64,000 bases of DNA, taken from NCBI GenBank assembly GCA_003696955.1, contig RFGU01000083.1, positions 1 to 64,000 of the forward strand, written 5' to 3'. The notes under the pieces are model-generated. The model saw only the letters and a program-made list of their open reading frames with translations, made no database searches and had not been told where the DNA came from. Positions 52,597-60,883 of this stretch are shown here, piece by piece; position 1 is the first letter of the stretch, and each line of letters starts with the position of its first letter. The stretch is from Deltaproteobacteria bacterium (GTDB taxonomy: Bacteria; Myxococcota_A; Polyangia; Nannocystales; Nannocystaceae). The translations under genes were made by a program, and so were the position numbers.

Positions 52597-53517
52597 GTGT
52601 CCTTCGATCTCGAACAGCGGCGCCAAGAGGACGTGGCCGACCTCGCGCCGGGCACCCAGATCACCTTGCAGAAGCGATTCAAGATCGTGGGGCGCCTCGG
52701 CGAGGGAGGCATGGGGAAGGTGTTCAAGGCCTTCGACCCCATCATGAATCGCTATCTGGCCCTCAAGGTCATGAAGACCGACGTGCCCGAGTCCCAGCAG
52801 CGCAGGTTCAGGCTCGAGGCGCGGTTGTGCGGTCAGTTCATGCACCCGAACCTGGTCCGCGTGCTCGACGTGGGGACCACGCGGGAGCACGGCTTGTTCT
52901 GGTTCGCGATGGAGTTCCTCGAGGGGCGGGACATTCGCGGGGCCATGGGGGCCGGCCGCGCCGTACCCCTCCACGTGGCCGTGGAGATCTTTCGCCAGGT
53001 GCTCGACGCGCTGCGCTACGTACACCTGCGGCAGATCGTGCACCGTGACATCAAGCCGGCCAACATCTTCGTCTCGCGGGATCCCGTCGATCCGGAGCTG
53101 CGCCTGGTCAAACTGCTCGATTTCGGGGTGGCCAAGGATCTCAAGGACGAGCAGCCGGAGGATCCGAACCTCATCCTGGGCGATCCCGCATACCTCGCGC
53201 CCGAGCAGGCCATCCCGAACGGTCCCATCGACGGTCGCGCCGACCTCTACGCCCTCGGCATGACGTTCTTCGAAGCTGTCACGGGGCATCATCCCTTCGA
53301 GCATCACTTCGACGAGCATCCTCGCGAACTCATCCGGGCCCATCGCTTCGAGGAGCCGCCGCCGCCGAGCCGTTACCTCGCCGCCGCCGTGTCGCCCCAG
53401 CGGGCCGGGGCCCTCGACCGGTTCTTCGCCCGGGCGTGCGCCAAGGATCCGAACGCGCGCTACCCCGATGCGCGGGCGATGCAGGCCGATCTGCTGGAGA
53501 TCGGGCAGATGGCCTGA
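52597..53517 (+). CDS. Eukaryotic-type Ser/Thr protein kinase
   Basis: 306 residues. Cytoplasmic Hanks-type kinase with an essentially complete motif set: glycine loop GRLGEGGMGKVFKAFD, catalytic Lys in YLALKVMK, Glu in FRLEARL, HRDIKPANIF, DFG in LLDFGVAKD, and GDPAYLAPEQ for the activation segment. No transmembrane helix or sensor domain follows the kinase domain, so signals must come through other proteins. The GTG start at 52597 lies 5 bp after the lipoprotein gene. Abundant in myxobacteria; substrate unknown. Confidence 0.95.
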   Translation: MSFDLEQRRQEDVADLAPGTQITLQKRFKIVGRLGEGGMGKVFKAFDPIMNRYLALKVMKTDVPESQQRRFRLEARLCGQFMHPNLVRVLDVGTTREHGLFWFAMEFLEGRDIRGAMGAGRAVPLHVAVEIFRQVLDALRYVHLRQIVHRDIKPANIFVSRDPVDPELRLVKLLDFGVAKDLKDEQPEDPNLILGDPAYLAPEQAIPNGPIDGRADLYALGMTFFEAVTGHHPFEHHFDEHPRELIRAHRFEEPPPPSRYLAAAVSPQRAGALDRFFARACAKDPNARYPDARAMQADLLEIGQMA

Positions 53518-53550
53518 CGAGGCGCGGGCGGGCCGCCGCCACGGGGCGCG

Positions 53551-54567
53551 TCAGGGGGTGGCGACGTGGACGGAACGGTGCCGCGGTTCGAGCATCCCGC
53601 GGTCGACGAACCAGCGCAGGGCGTCCTCGATGGCCTTCTCCGGCGGGCGGGGGGCATAGCCGAGTTCCCGTCGGGCCTTGGCACTCGAGACGGGCCGGCC
53701 GGTGCGCAAGGTGGCGAGGGACTCCCGGGTGATCAGGGGCTCGCGCCGAAGTGCCGTGCCGACGCGCTCGGCCACCGGGGCGGCGAGCCGTGCCGTCCAG
53801 AACGGAAGGAGCGGTGGTGGACGCACACCGGCGAGTTCCGCCGTCGTTCGGACGAGCTCCCGGATCGGACGGTAGGCCCCGGAGAGGATGTACTCCTCCC
53901 CGCTGCGTCCCCTGCGGAGGGCGAGCAGGATCCCCTCGGCCACGTCGCGCACGTCCACCCAGTCGAACCCGCCCGGCACCACGGCGGGCAGGCGGCGACG
54001 GGCCACGGCGAGCACGGTGCGTCCCATGCGGGAGGGGCCGAAGTCGAAGGGCCCTACGATCCCCGTGGGCTGGACCACCACGACGTCGAGATCGCGTTCG
54101 GCCGCCACCCGACGGATCGCCCGTTCCCCTTCGGCCTTGGAGAGATCGTAGGCCGCGTGGCCTTCCCCTTCGACCTTCGGGGTCGTCTCGTCGATGGTCG
54201 CCGCCGCATCGTGCCGATAGGCGTGGATCGAACTTATGTGCACGAGACGCCCGACGCCCGCGTCCGCGCATGCGACGGCGACGTTGCGCGCGCCGTCGAC
54301 GTTGACGCGGAACACCTCGCCGCCCCGGTCGCCGAGGATCGAGATCAGGCTCGCGAGGTGGCACACGGCGTCGGCGCCTTGGAAGGCCGCGCGAAGCGCC
54401 GCCAGGTCGCCGACGTCGGCCCGGACGATCTCGGCCCCGGTGTCGGCGACGGGGCCCGGGTTGGAGCGCACCACGGCACGCACCCGCACGCCCTCGGCGA
54501 CGAGGCGCCGGACCAGGTTGGCACCCACGTGGCCCGAGGCCCCCGTGACCACGATGCAGCCACGCAT
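53551..54567 (-). CDS. Extended SDR NAD-dependent epimerase/dehydratase
   Basis: 338 residues. NAD(P) site VVTGASGHVGANLVRRL, acidic cofactor discrimination segment, HISSIHAYRHD and the catalytic AYDLSKAEGE (Tyr-x-x-x-Lys). VQPTGIVGPFDFGPSR and FDWVDVRDVAEGILLAL fit the extended-SDR class related to dihydroflavonol reductases and 3-beta-hydroxysteroid dehydrogenases. Substrate cannot be named. The 90-bp region between it and the divergent universal stress gene has a palindrome. Confidence 0.85.
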   Translation of the reverse strand: MRGCIVVTGASGHVGANLVRRLVAEGVRVRAVVRSNPGPVADTGAEIVRADVGDLAALRAAFQGADAVCHLASLISILGDRGGEVFRVNVDGARNVAVACADAGVGRLVHISSIHAYRHDAAATIDETTPKVEGEGHAAYDLSKAEGERAIRRVAAERDLDVVVVQPTGIVGPFDFGPSRMGRTVLAVARRRLPAVVPGGFDWVDVRDVAEGILLALRRGRSGEEYILSGAYRPIRELVRTTAELAGVRPPPLLPFWTARLAAPVAERVGTALRREPLITRESLATLRTGRPVSSAKARRELGYAPRPPEKAIEDALRWFVDRGMLEPRHRSVHVATP

Positions 54568-54605
54568 GGTCGCTTCGTAGCAGACGTTGCGCCTGGATGG
54601 AAAGC

Positions 54606-54622
54606 AACGCAGATTTTGCGTT
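54606..54622. promoter_or_regulatory. Palindromic operator candidate upstream of universal stress protein
   Basis: AACGCA (54606-54611) and TGCGTT (54617-54622) form a perfect inverted repeat with a 5-nt AT-rich spacer in a GC-rich divergent intergenic region between the SDR and universal stress genes. Such a site could bind a dimeric regulator of both genes. Confidence 0.45.
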
Positions 54623-54657
54623 TTGGGCTACGTCGGGCGCCCCGTACCCTGCGGACC

Positions 54658-55539
54658 ATGAAGTGGATCGTCGCCATCGACGCCCTGGGAACCGCACGCG
54701 GCGCCGCCGCCTTCGCCAACGTCCTGGCCCGGGCGGGGGAGGAGGTGGTGCCGGTGCACGTGGTCGAATTCGAGGAGCGCTTCCTGCCGGAGCGCGTGGC
54801 CGAGTCGTTTCGGGACTGGTCGCGGGAGGCGGCCGAGGAGACCCTGCGCACCTGCGCACCAGCCCTCGGGGAACTGCACGTGCTCGAGGCGACCCCGCCC
54901 GAGGCCGGGATCGAGCACGCGAGCAAGAAGCTCGGGGCCGACCGGATCCTCATCGGACGGCGCGCCCCGGTGGAAGGCGGAGCGTTGGTGCGGCTCGGGC
55001 CGGTCGCCCGGCGGCTCGCGCGCAATCTCGTGTGCCCGGTGTGCGTGGTGCCTCGCGACTACACCTTCCGTGCCGCCGAAGACGACCCGATCGTGCTGGC
55101 CACCGATGGTACGGACACGGCCGCGGCCGCGGCCGAGGAGGCCAAGCGTCTGGCCGCCCTGCTCGAGCGTCCCCTAGTGGTCGTGATGTCGGTGGAGGAG
55201 CCTCGGACCCTCGGGGGATACCTGTCCGGCGGGGCCTGGGACGAAGTGCGCGAGGCGATGCACGATGCCGCCAGGGCGCGTCTGGACGCGTGGTGCGAGC
55301 GCCACGGACTCGAAAAGGCGGCGCGTCGGGTGAGGTTCGGGACGCCGTGGGGAGGCGTCCTGGGCGAGGTGGAGGCCGAAGGCGCCACGATGGTCGTGTG
55401 CGGCTCGCGTCGGCTCGGGGCCGTCGATCGGATCTTCCTGTCGAGTACCGCAAGCGAACTCGCCTCGTCGGCCCCCGTCCCGGTGCTCATCGTGCCACCC
55501 GATGCGGCTCGAGACGATGCCGTGGACACCGAGGCGTAG
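54658..55539 (+). CDS. Tandem universal stress protein
   Basis: 293 residues with two UspA-like halves, about 1-135 and 140-290. The C-terminal half carries PIVLATDGTDTAAAAAEEAKRL and ends with the ATP-loop pattern VVCGSRRLGAVDRIFLSSTASELASSAPVPVLIVPP, close to the G-x2-G-x9-G-S of ATP-binding Usps. The N-terminal half (KWIVAIDALGTARGA, ILIGRRAPVEGGALVRLGPVARRLARNLVCPVCVVP) is divergent. Predicted role: stress survival. The AT-rich palindrome upstream may regulate it. Confidence 0.88.
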   Translation: MKWIVAIDALGTARGAAAFANVLARAGEEVVPVHVVEFEERFLPERVAESFRDWSREAAEETLRTCAPALGELHVLEATPPEAGIEHASKKLGADRILIGRRAPVEGGALVRLGPVARRLARNLVCPVCVVPRDYTFRAAEDDPIVLATDGTDTAAAAAEEAKRLAALLERPLVVVMSVEEPRTLGGYLSGGAWDEVREAMHDAARARLDAWCERHGLEKAARRVRFGTPWGGVLGEVEAEGATMVVCGSRRLGAVDRIFLSSTASELASSAPVPVLIVPPDAARDDAVDTEA

Positions 55540-55654
55540 CCGGCGCCCGCGCCTCGTCGGTGCTCGGCGGCGGCGTCTCGGCGTGTCGTCGGCCGTCTCC
55601 CCTCGGGGCCTGGTCGCCGCGGCGCAGGCGCGTCCGGCGGGGCGTCGGCTTGTC

Positions 55655-56299
55655 ATGGCGTCGGTCTGCATGGCCGGCCTGGTCGGGCTCACCTGCGGGG
55701 GCACGATGGACGCGGTCGCCCCGCCGAAGGGCGCGTCCTCCGAGTCCGTGCGTGCCCGTGGCCGGGCCCCTTCGGACCCGGACGAAACGTCGCGCGACGC
55801 CGAGACGGTGCCGCCGGCGGACGCGCGGGAGGCCGTCGCCGAACTTGCGTGGGACGGGACCGCGACCGTCGGTGACATCTCGGTGGAGGCGCGACCGGGG
55901 CCCGTTCGCCGGCGTGCGCACGGGCGGACCGTCGTGAGCGTGGATCTCGTCGCACGCTGCCAGGGTGGGGCGCACTCGACGAGGTGGTACGGCGACAGGG
56001 CCGTGTGGGCGGAGATCGCGGCGTGCGGTCGCGCCTTGGTGTTCACCGCCGATGCTCCCCAAGGGCCGCTGCATCTCGAGCTCTTACCGCTGCGACCCGT
56101 GGACCTCGCCGGGGCCCTAGCGCGGGTACGGGCCCGCGCCGAGCGCGCCGGCGTCGCCTACGACGGTGATGCCGGTGTCGTCGAAGCCGGCGTGGCCGAC
56201 GTCGAGGTACGCCGGGGCGACACCGTCGTCCTGCGCTGCCGCATCGGCACGGCATCGGGGCGCGAGGCGTGCCAGCGGCCACGGTCCCCGCCAGCGTGA
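55655..56299 (+). CDS. Putative lipoprotein, unknown
   Basis: 214 residues from the ATG at 55655, giving MASVCMAGLVGLTCGG with a lipobox-like GLTC. An upstream extension in the same frame reaches 55502, inside the stress-protein end, but has Arg-rich shadow composition. The middle is Pro/Ser/Asp-rich and the C-terminal half is beta-rich (DISVEARPGPVRRRAHGRTVVSVDLVARCQ, WAEIAACGRALVFTADAPQGPLHLELL). No family recognised. It ends 4 bp before the convergent tRNA-Ala gene. Confidence 0.6.
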   Translation: MASVCMAGLVGLTCGGTMDAVAPPKGASSESVRARGRAPSDPDETSRDAETVPPADAREAVAELAWDGTATVGDISVEARPGPVRRRAHGRTVVSVDLVARCQGGAHSTRWYGDRAVWAEIAACGRALVFTADAPQGPLHLELLPLRPVDLAGALARVRARAERAGVAYDGDAGVVEAGVADVEVRRGDTVVLRCRIGTASGREACQRPRSPPA

Positions 56300-56303
56300 C
56301 GGG

Positions 56304-56376
56304 TGGAGGCGAGGGGGCTCGAACCCCTGACCTTCGCGCTGCCAGCGCGACGCTCTCCCAGCTGAGCTACGCCCCC
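56304..56376 (-). tRNA. tRNA-Ala (GGC)
   Basis: Minus strand. Acceptor GGGGGCG pairs with CGCCTCC (one G-T pair). D-arm GCTCAGCTGGGAGAGC, anticodon stem TCGCG/CGCGA with loop CTGGCAG, giving anticodon GGC for GCC codons, and T-arm AGGGGTTCGAGCCCCCT. Discriminator A at 56304. The next bases are CCC, so the CCA end is not encoded and must be added by tRNA nucleotidyltransferase. Confidence 0.97.
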
Positions 56377-56420
56377 GAGGAGTCTCGGTCGGTCGGGCCC
56401 GCAGGGACCGTGGGCTGCGC

Positions 56421-56449
56421 TGTCTAGCAAGCTTGAACGGTCGGGTCAA
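56421..56449 (-). promoter_or_regulatory. Promoter of tRNA-Ala
   Basis: Minus strand: -35 TTGACC (56449-56444), 17-nt spacer, -10 TAGACA (56426-56421). The predicted start lies about 38 nt before the tRNA 5-prime end. The layout matches the two other promoters identified in this window (TTGAC, 17 bp, TAG). Confidence 0.7.
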
Positions 56450-56535
56450 GCGGTCCGGGCTCGGTGTGGTCGTCGGTGGGACGGGGCGCGCGGCTTGCGT
56501 TTCGTGGGCTCGGGGCGCGAAACTGCCGCGGCCCC

Positions 56536-57234
56536 ATGGATCTCGCGGAACTCTTCCAACAGGGCGGCCCGTTGATGTGGGCCATCCTCGTGGCCTCCAT
56601 CGTCGGAGTCTCGGCGTTCCTCGAGCGCATGTGGTCGCTCCAGCGGTCGCGCGTGTTGCCGCGGCCCTTCGTGGACCGGATCCGGGCCCTGGTCGCCAAG
56701 GGCAAGACGGCCGAGGCGCTGCTGCTGTGCGAGGAGAACGGTTCGAGCATCGCGCGGATGATGGCGGCCGCGCTCAGGGCCTACCGGGCGGGGAAGGGAC
56801 GGCCCGCGATCAAGGAGGCGGTCGAGGAGGTGGGGGCCCGGGAAGTGGCGCACATGGATCGCAACGTCGAGATCGTGGGGACGGTCGCGACGATCACCCC
56901 GCTGCTCGGCCTACTGGGCACCGTCGTCGGCATGATCAAGGTGTTCCGGAACTTCGTGGCCGCCGCCGCGGCCCAGGCGGCCGGTCCCCAGACCCTGGCC
57001 GAGGGCATCTGGATGGCCCTGGTCACCACCGCCTACGGCCTGGTGGTCGCGATCCCCATGTTGCTGCTCTACAAGTTCCTGCAGGGACGCAACGACCGGC
57101 TCCTCGTCGAGATGGAAGAAGACGTGATGGGCCTGGTCGACCTGCTCGAGTCCCAGGCCACGGAGGGGGCCGACCGACCTCGTCGCGAGGCGTCCGCCTC
57201 GCCCGAAACCGCCGCGGAAGGGGCGGCTCCGTGA
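56536..57234 (+). CDS. exbB: MotA/TolQ/ExbB proton-channel family protein
   Basis: 232 residues from the ATG at 56536. Three membrane segments: PLMWAILVASIVGVSAFLERM near the start, IVGTVATITPLLGLLGTVVGMI with the conserved ITPLLGLLGTV, and IWMALVTTAYGLVVAIPMLLL. Forms the motor channel with the ExbD/TolR partner encoded next. ExbB-ExbD energises TonB receptors, TolQ-TolR the Tol-Pal system; no TonB or TolA gene is adjacent, so either is possible. A link to the BtuB-like receptor at 13-15 kb is conceivable. Confidence 0.88.
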   Translation: MDLAELFQQGGPLMWAILVASIVGVSAFLERMWSLQRSRVLPRPFVDRIRALVAKGKTAEALLLCEENGSSIARMMAAALRAYRAGKGRPAIKEAVEEVGAREVAHMDRNVEIVGTVATITPLLGLLGTVVGMIKVFRNFVAAAAAQAAGPQTLAEGIWMALVTTAYGLVVAIPMLLLYKFLQGRNDRLLVEMEEDVMGLVDLLESQATEGADRPRREASASPETAAEGAAP

Positions 57235-57656
57235 GACGGGGGGGCGGACTGCTCACCCGGTACCGCCGCCGCCGGGGCGGGGACGTGGCCGTCGAACTGA
57301 CCCCCCTCATCGACATCACCTTTCAGCTCCTCATCTTCTTCCTGCTGACGGCGACGTTCCAGCAGCAAAGTCCCTCGTTTCGCGTCAAGCTGCCCAAGGC
57401 CAGCAACAAGGACCGGGCGAAGGACGCGAAGGCCGTCGTGGTCGCGATCAGCGCAGACGGGCGCTTCCAGGTGGACGGCAAGGACGTGGACGACCGGGAA
57501 CTCGAGCTTCGCCTCTGCGCCGCCGCCGACGAGGGGCGCGGCAGCGTCAACATCAAGGCCGACGAGAACACGCCCCACCGCTTCCTGGTCGCGGCGATGG
57601 ACGCGGCCAAGCGGTGCGGGATGGAGAAGCTCGGCATCCTCCACGGGGGCGGCTAG
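57231..57656 (+). CDS. exbD: ExbD/TolR family protein
   Basis: 141 residues, GTG start overlapping the channel gene by 4 bp. One membrane helix, VELTPLIDITFQLLIFFLLTATF, carries the conserved Asp in PLID that takes part in proton flow. The periplasmic domain has VVVAISADGRFQVDGKDVDDREL and SVNIKADENTPHRFLVAAMDAAKRCG, both typical of ExbD/TolR. ExbD and TolR cannot be told apart by sequence here. Confidence 0.9.
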   Translation: MRRGGGLLTRYRRRRGGDVAVELTPLIDITFQLLIFFLLTATFQQQSPSFRVKLPKASNKDRAKDAKAVVVAISADGRFQVDGKDVDDRELELRLCAAADEGRGSVNIKADENTPHRFLVAAMDAAKRCGMEKLGILHGGG

Positions 57657-57745
57657 CGCCCGGTCCCGAGGGGCGAGGGTCCCGGCGCCCGGTTGACGCG
57701 GATTTTTGGCGGCCTCGCGGCACCGTAGGTAGCGTCGGCGTGCCG

Positions 57746-58054
57746 ATGACCTGGCGCACCCGCTTCCTGCTCGCCGCGATGGTGGCCTTCCTCCCCGCGG
57801 TGCTCTCCCGCGGTGCCCTACCCGTGACCGAACGGGCCGACCTGGTCCGGGCCGAACGCGAACTGCGCAAGCTCGAGGCCGACAACGCTGCGCTCGCGCG
57901 CAAGGTGGCCGCCGTGGAGGCCGAGGTCCGGGCGCTCCAACGGGGGGACGGCGAGATCGAGCGCATCGCGCGACAGGAGCTTCACCTGGTGCGTCCCGAC
58001 GAGGTCGTCTACCGGCTCGTGTGGGCGCGTCCGAACGAGGAGGCCAATCCGTGA
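57746..58054 (+). CDS. FtsB/DivIC-like septum initiator protein
   Basis: 102 residues. One membrane helix near the N-terminus (RFLLAAMVAFLPAVLS), then a coiled coil (ADLVRAERELRKLEADNAALARKVAAVEAEVRALQ) and a C-terminal IERIARQELHLVRPDEVVYRL, the signature end of FtsB/DivIC proteins that help the divisome. The stop overlaps the GGDEF gene by 4 bp, an unusual partner. Confidence 0.85.
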   Translation: MTWRTRFLLAAMVAFLPAVLSRGALPVTERADLVRAERELRKLEADNAALARKVAAVEAEVRALQRGDGEIERIARQELHLVRPDEVVYRLVWARPNEEANP

Positions 58055-60258
58055 CGGGCGTGGCCGTCTGGGCCCTGCGTGCGCGGCGGTTCACCGCCGT
58101 CAGGTGGCCGACGTGGGTGGCGCTCGCCACCGTGGCCGTGCTCGCCGCCGGCGTCGTCGACGCGAAGGCTGCATCCGAGGGCGACCTGGTCGCCATCGGC
58201 TGGATGACGATCCTCGGGGCCGCCGTACTTCGTGCCCTCGGCCGGGAGCTGACGCGGCCGGCCGACCTCCTTCCGCCGCCGGCCGCCGCCGTCCAGGAGG
58301 TCGAACTTGCTTGGGTGCTGGTGGCCGCGGCGTTCGTCCTCCCGGCGGTGGGTGGGGCCCACCGGGAGAGCGTCTATCCGCTCCTCTACGCGCTCGTGTC
58401 GTTCCTGACCATCGTTCTGCGGTCCCGGATCGCCCCTTGGCTCTCCGTGGCCTTCGCGGTGGTGTGCGAGCTGGCCGTGGCACGCGGCACGGGCACGGAC
58501 CGCGCTCAGGTCGTCGAGCACATGGTGTATCTCGGCTTCTTCGCCCTCGGAAACCTGCTCGTCCTGCGTGGGGTCGTCGAACGGGTTCGCCGCCACCACG
58601 AATCGGTGGTCGGGGAGACCCTGGAGCGGATCCGCCGCGACGCGCGGGACTTTCGGCTCATCGCGGCCCAGCTTCCCCTTGCGTCTCGTCCTCGGGGGCG
58701 CGAGGAGGAGGAGGCCTTCATGTTGCAGGGCGCGGTCGAGACGATCCACGAGCAGCTCTACCACCTGCTCGATCTGCTGCGCGTCTCCATGGGCCTGCAC
58801 ACGTGCGCCCTCTTGTGGGTGCGGGAGGTGGAGGCGTCCGTCGAAGGCCGACCGACCGCGCATCTGGTGCTCAAGGAGGCGGCTTCGGACAGCGAGGTGC
58901 TCGTGTCCACGCCCGAACTCAAGGGGCCCGGGATCCTCGCTGCGGTGGTCCGGGATCCGAAACCGCTGCGCCTTGCGGCCCTCGGCGGGCGCCGCGTGCC
59001 TCCGTACTACGAGGCGTCCGACGGCGTGACGGATCTCGCGGCGCTGCCCCTTCGGGACGGCGACGCCCTGCGGGGGATCCTGTGTGCCGACCGGACGGAC
59101 GACCGGCCCTTCGACGACGACGAGATCGAAGTGCTTTGCCGAGCTGCCGAACACATGTTGCGCATCGTCGAGCAGGAACGGGTGTTCGCGGCCGTCGAGC
59201 GCGGCAAGTACGAGCAGGAACAGTTCTACCGGGCGAGCGAGCGTCTCAACGAGGCACTCACCCTGCAGGACGTCTACGCCAAGACCTTCGAGGCCCTTTC
59301 GGCCATCGCCCCCTTCGAGCTTGCGGCGATCACCGGATGCGACGCAGACGGCTCGTCCCATCGCGTGTTGGCCGTGCGGGCGGCGGAGTCGGCGGACCCC
59401 GCTTGGCGCGCCCTGGCCGAACGCCTCGAAGGGCACGCCTTCGACGACGGGCGCGGGCTCGTGGCCATGGCGATCAAGAACCGCCACCACATGCCGGCCG
59501 CCCCGGACGTGGAGGGACGCCGCCCGGTGGTGTTCGACGACGACACCGTGCTTCCCGGCGTCAAGAGCCTGCTCGTGCTCCCCCTCGTGCGCGGCGAGAG
59601 CGTCCTGGGCACCTTGGTGCTCGCCAGTGAGGTGCGCGGACGCTACGGCCCCGCCACCCGCGAGATGCTCAAGGTCATCGGGCACCAGGTGGGCGTCAGC
59701 CTTCAGAACGCGCGCATGTACCAGGCCATGGAGGAGCGCGCGACCACGGACGGTCTTACGGGCCTTACGAACCACCGGGCGTTCCAAGAACGCCTCGCGC
59801 AGCTCCACGCCCTCGCCGAGCGCACGGGGCAGCGCTTCTCGGTCATCCTCACCGACATCGACCACTTCAAGTCGATCAACGACACCTACGGCCATCCGGT
59901 GGGGGATCAGGTGCTTCGTCGCGTGGCGGCGCTCTTCGCCGGCCGCGCCCGCAAGGTGGACATCGTAGCGCGCTACGGCGGCGAGGAGTTCGTGCTGGTG
60001 CTGCCCGACACCGACGGTGAGGGCGCAGCCCACGTCGCCAACAAGCTGCGCGAGGAAGTCGCCGCACAGACCATGACGAGCGAACACGGCAGCTTCAAGG
60101 TGACGATCTCCATGGGGATCGCCGAGTTTCCCGCCGACAGCCGCGACCGGGCCGAACTCGTCCGCATGGCCGACGAGGCCCTCTACCACTCCAAGGAGTC
60201 GGGCCGGAATCGGGTCACGCGGTACGCCACCATGGGGCGGGCGGCGAAGGTCGGGTGA
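58051..60258 (+). CDS. Diguanylate cyclase with membrane domain and two GAF domains
   Basis: 735 residues. About five membrane helices in the first 190 residues (WPTWVALATVAVLAAGVVDA, AWVLVAAAFVLPAVGGA, LGFFALGNLLVLRGVV). Two GAF-type domains span about 200-370 and 395-555. A GGDEF domain follows with RYGGEEFVLVLPDTDG near residue 645 and the allosteric I-site RKVD five residues before it, so active synthesis and product inhibition of cyclic di-GMP are predicted. The GTG start overlaps the FtsB-like gene by 4 bp. A PilZ receptor is encoded at 35.6 kb. Confidence 0.93.
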   Translation: MTGVAVWALRARRFTAVRWPTWVALATVAVLAAGVVDAKAASEGDLVAIGWMTILGAAVLRALGRELTRPADLLPPPAAAVQEVELAWVLVAAAFVLPAVGGAHRESVYPLLYALVSFLTIVLRSRIAPWLSVAFAVVCELAVARGTGTDRAQVVEHMVYLGFFALGNLLVLRGVVERVRRHHESVVGETLERIRRDARDFRLIAAQLPLASRPRGREEEEAFMLQGAVETIHEQLYHLLDLLRVSMGLHTCALLWVREVEASVEGRPTAHLVLKEAASDSEVLVSTPELKGPGILAAVVRDPKPLRLAALGGRRVPPYYEASDGVTDLAALPLRDGDALRGILCADRTDDRPFDDDEIEVLCRAAEHMLRIVEQERVFAAVERGKYEQEQFYRASERLNEALTLQDVYAKTFEALSAIAPFELAAITGCDADGSSHRVLAVRAAESADPAWRALAERLEGHAFDDGRGLVAMAIKNRHHMPAAPDVEGRRPVVFDDDTVLPGVKSLLVLPLVRGESVLGTLVLASEVRGRYGPATREMLKVIGHQVGVSLQNARMYQAMEERATTDGLTGLTNHRAFQERLAQLHALAERTGQRFSVILTDIDHFKSINDTYGHPVGDQVLRRVAALFAGRARKVDIVARYGGEEFVLVLPDTDGEGAAHVANKLREEVAAQTMTSEHGSFKVTISMGIAEFPADSRDRAELVRMADEALYHSKESGRNRVTRYATMGRAAKVG

Positions 60259-60320
60259 CCGGGGCTTTCGTCGGGCGGGGCCGGCTCCACGACGGGCCGG
60301 CGCCTTGGATAGGATGGGGC

Positions 60321-60749
60321 GTGCGCCGCACTTCGACGAGGTTCGCTGCGCTCCTTACGGTCGTGCTCACGCCCGCGACGCTGCGCGGGGAGCCGTCGCC
60401 ACCCTTGGCCCGGTTCGAGGTGGTCGCCCCGCCGACGGTGCGGGCCGGGACGATCTTCGAGGTGTCCTTGACGCCGGCCGAACCGGTCGCCCGGGATCTG
60501 CCCCTGCGGGTGGACTGGCTCGAGACGACCAACGCCACCCCTCCGACGGGGCGCGTGGGCTGGCGCGAGGTGGCCGACCCCCACGCGGCGCGGCCGCGCA
60601 TCGTCGCGACGATGAAGGCCGGCGACGCCGCGGGGCCCGCGACCATGGAAGGGCAGGGGCGCTACCACACGTGTCGCGGCGACCTGTGCGTGCTGCACGT
60701 GGGGAGGGTGCACGTCGAGACCTTCGTCACGCCGAGCGCGACCCGGTAG
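60321..60749 (+). CDS. Small exported protein, unknown
   Basis: 142 residues from the GTG at 60321; the signal peptide STRFAALLTVVLTPATLRG follows. The rest is a probable beta-sandwich (FEVVAPPTVRAGTIFEVSLTP, LPLRVDWLETTNATP) with two Cys near the end (YHTCRGDLCVLHV) able to form a disulphide. No family recognised. A GC hairpin follows before the convergent gene. Confidence 0.6.
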   Translation: MRRTSTRFAALLTVVLTPATLRGEPSPPLARFEVVAPPTVRAGTIFEVSLTPAEPVARDLPLRVDWLETTNATPPTGRVGWREVADPHAARPRIVATMKAGDAAGPATMEGQGRYHTCRGDLCVLHVGRVHVETFVTPSATR

Positions 60750-60795
60750 GGCGAGGCCTGGCCGGATCGGCACACCGCGCGCGTCGAGCGGGCTT

Positions 60796-60828
60796 CGGCA
60801 CCGTGGTGCGACGGAGGCTTCGGTGCCG
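60796..60828. terminator. Hairpin between convergent genes
   Basis: CGGCACCG (60796-60803) pairs with CGGTGCCG (60821-60828) over 8 bp with a 17-nt loop, in the 134-bp gap between two convergent genes. No T run on either strand, so activity as bidirectional terminator is uncertain. Confidence 0.35.
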
Positions 60829-60883
60829 GCCGCAACCGACCGTGACGCAGGTTCGAGCCATCGGCCCGGCCAAGGGCACGGGG

